Below are positions 14,313 to 15,577 of a stretch of DNA of 15,577 nt, piece after piece. The stretch is from assembly GCA_964547975.1 (NCBI GenBank), contig CAZJRM010000127.1:1-15577 (forward strand), in the 5' to 3' direction. The stretch's first letter is position 1. Each line of letters begins with the position of its first letter. The notes under the pieces were generated by a model, which saw nothing but the letters and a program-made list of their open reading frames with translations, searched no databases and was not told the origin of the DNA. The position numbers and the translations under genes were made by a program. This DNA is from CAYJPV01 sp964547975. GTDB lineage: Bacteria > Acidobacteriota > Vicinamibacteria > Vicinamibacterales > JAKQTR01.

Positions 14313-14599
14313 TCCGGGGGCGTGTTGAAGACCTGCCCCACATCAAGCCGGGTGGTGTGTGCCGGCAGTCTAGTCGCGTCGTGCAGCGCGGCCCGGTCGA
14401 ACCCCTTCACCGCGGTGTTGCCGACGAATGTGACCGGCACCGTGCGGAAGCCGGCCGCGACGAGCGCGTCGTAGGCGCCGGGATCGTCGTCCACGTCGCG
14501 CACCGTGAACGGCAGGCCCGCCTGTGAAAGGAACCCCTTCACTCGCTCGCAGGCCATTCAATGCGATCCGCTGAAGACGACAATCGGAGGGGCGGTCAT
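14309..14599 (-). CDS. Glutaredoxin with probable selenocysteine active site (UxxC)
   Basis: A 96-residue glutaredoxin-fold oxidoreductase if an in-frame TGA at 14560-14558 is read as selenocysteine. The first strand IVVFSGSH (residues 6-13) is followed by Sec14-Met-Ala-Cys17, then ERVKGFLSQAGLPF and the cis-proline loop TVPV (Pro55) and GFDRAAL. These match glutaredoxins of the VKxFL / RDV..DP / TVPV / GFD type, with the TGA exactly where the first CxxC Cys belongs. ATG 14599 overlaps the hom stop as ATGA and has AAGGA six bases upstream. The alternative ATG 14557, directly after the TGA, would give an 82-residue protein with no first strand and only one catalytic residue. A SECIS-like hairpin lies at 14542-14524. 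Coupled to hom upstream and the CoA-transferase downstream. The partner genes of Sec incorporation are not visible here. Confidence 0.82.
14524..14542 (-). promoter_or_regulatory. Candidate bacterial SECIS hairpin
   Basis: On the minus strand GTGAAGGG (14542-14535) pairs with CCTTTCAC (14531-14524), eight pairs including one G-U, with a GUU apical loop (14534-14532). The stem starts 15 nt and the loop 23 nt after the TGA. Bacterial SECIS elements lie inside the coding region just after UGA, at such a distance, with a G (often GU) at the start of a small loop. The fit is by eye; no folding was run. Confidence 0.55.
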
Positions 14600-15577
14600 T
14601 CGCGGTCCTTGTAGTCGCGGGCGAGGGTGACGAGGTCGGCGTAGAGGCCGTACGCCGTCTGCTGGACCCCGCCGTCGAGCTGGTGAATGCCGATGTCTCC
14701 CAGGTGGTCCGTGCTCAGCACCAGCAGGTTCTGCATGCCGGTGAGCCCGGCCATCGGGTCCGACGCGTCGAGCTCTTCGACGCCCACGCGTCCGACCGCC
14801 GCCCCGTCGCGGCGTTCGCCTCGAGCCACGAGCCTGAGGCGCCTGCCGCGGCGCACGGCCGCCTGCGCCATGTCCGGCGTCACGTCCCGGATGCCGCCGC
14901 GCACGATCCCATGGGGCGTCGTCCGCCCCTGCATCAATACGTTGATGAGGGCTGCCGCCTTGGCCGCCGCGTCCCAGCCGTCGATGTCGAACGAAGCGTC
15001 CGCTTCCGCGATACCCGCCTGCTGCATCTCCGCCAGCGCCGCGTCGAAGGATCGGCCGGCTTCCATCGCGCTCAGGATGTAGTTCGTCGTCGCGTTGACC
15101 ACGCCGCGGAAGCCGTGGATCTCGGCGCCGGGCAGGGTCTCCCGGACCATGTTGAAGACCGGGATGCCGTCCATCACGGCCGACTCGAACAGGAATCGCT
15201 TGCGCGCGCCGGCGGCGACGGCCGCGATTTCGCTGTACGAGAAGGCCACGGGACCCTTGTTCGCCGTCACCACGTGCGCTCCGCCGCGCAGCGCCGCCAC
15301 GGCGTGCTCGGTCGCCGGCTGGCCCCGATCGATGTCGAGTACCGTCGTCTCGACCACGACCAGTTGCTGCAGCCGGCGCAGGCGGGAATCGCCGGTCGCG
15401 TGGCGGATGAGTTCCAGGCCCGACGCCTCCGCGGGCAGGGACCGCCCGCCGTCCACCTGCGTCAGTTCGCCGAGCGGCGTGCCCATCTCGGAGAGCTTCA
15501 GCGCGTGGACGAGATCGAGGCCTCGTGCGCTGAACGCCGATCCGTGCCGCCGCGTCGCGATCCCGACGACTCGCCAG
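14596..15577 (-). CDS. hom: Homoserine dehydrogenase, N-terminus missing
   Basis: Homoserine dehydrogenase reduces aspartate semialdehyde to homoserine with NAD(P)H, on the route to threonine and methionine. The window holds the last 326 or so residues; the Rossmann GxGxxG start is off the right edge, and the frame enters with WRVVGIATRRHGSAFSARGLDL. Family segments include ATEHAVAALRGGAHVVTANKGP, the NATTNYILSAMEAG block and IAEADASFDIDGWDAAAK, which holds substrate-binding and catalytic residues. It has no C-terminal ACT domain, so feedback control by threonine through ACT is not expected. It stops at TGA 14598-14596, overlapping the glutaredoxin start as ATGA, and is the most upstream visible gene of a coupled operon. 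Confidence 0.92.
   Translation of the reverse strand, partial: WRVVGIATRRHGSAFSARGLDLVHALKLSEMGTPLGELTQVDGGRSLPAEASGLELIRHATGDSRLRRLQQLVVVETTVLDIDRGQPATEHAVAALRGGAHVVTANKGPVAFSYSEIAAVAAGARKRFLFESAVMDGIPVFNMVRETLPGAEIHGFRGVVNATTNYILSAMEAGRSFDAALAEMQQAGIAEADASFDIDGWDAAAKAAALINVLMQGRTTPHGIVRGGIRDVTPDMAQAAVRRGRRLRLVARGERRDGAAVGRVGVEELDASDPMAGLTGMQNLLVLSTDHLGDIGIHQLDGGVQQTAYGLYADLVTLARDYKDRE

Noticed and set aside
14309..14557. Glutaredoxin start at ATG 14557, directly after the TGA
   Set aside because: It removes the first beta strand and the first active-site residue, while the frame from 14599 restores both and is coupled to hom; kept only as the alternative.

Overview
The window is GC-rich chromosomal DNA, densely packed with genes on both strands, and looks like a soil-type Acidobacteriota genome close to Vicinamibacteria. 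This placement rests on gene style and on two kinds of intergenic repeat (a GGGGGTT / CCGAAGC-CCGAGGC array and a CGTCCGGC...GCCGGACG palindrome) that I associate from memory with that group. No rRNA, tRNA, CRISPR array, phage gene or transposase was seen.

Layout. Bases 1-1812 (+): the end of argininosuccinate lyase, a likely promoter, a small Cys-containing protein with a Gly/Arg/His-rich tail, and FabI enoyl-ACP reductase. The FabI frame has lost its normal stop and runs through an intergenic repeat (1816-1919) into the antisense of the next gene. Bases 1919-5056 (-): a likely operon of a small membrane-anchored protein, an HD-GYP/GAF/GGDEF cyclic-di-GMP protein and a ferredoxin-NADP reductase-like flavoprotein. 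Bases 5152-6054 (+): a DUF4097-type lipoprotein. Bases 6035-7157: the queuosine/7-deazaguanine genes queC (-) and queD (+), arranged head-to-head with nearly touching starts. Bases 7164-12622 (+): a HAD phosphatase, an unknown protein, a large GT-C membrane protein with ten TPRs, and a divergent PilT-like ATPase. Bases 12658-15577 (-): homoserine dehydrogenase (partial), a glutaredoxin, a CoA-transferase and an unknown protein, linked by overlapping stop/start codons.

The main discovery candidate is the glutaredoxin at 14309-14599. Reading from an ATG that overlaps the hom stop as ATGA, an in-frame TGA falls exactly where the first Cys of the glutaredoxin CxxC is expected, giving UxxC. An 8-bp hairpin with a GUU loop starts 15 nt after the TGA, at a distance expected for a bacterial SECIS element. 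I interpret this as a selenocysteine-containing glutaredoxin. A standard gene caller would start it at the ATG directly after the TGA and lose the active site. The selenocysteine machinery (selA, selB, selC, selD) is not in this window, so the call depends on finding it elsewhere in the genome.

Secondary points of interest are the lost FabI stop, the PilT-like ATPase with two N-terminal-type domains and altered active-site motifs, the glycine-rich Cys protein, and the overlapping queC/queD divergent start region.
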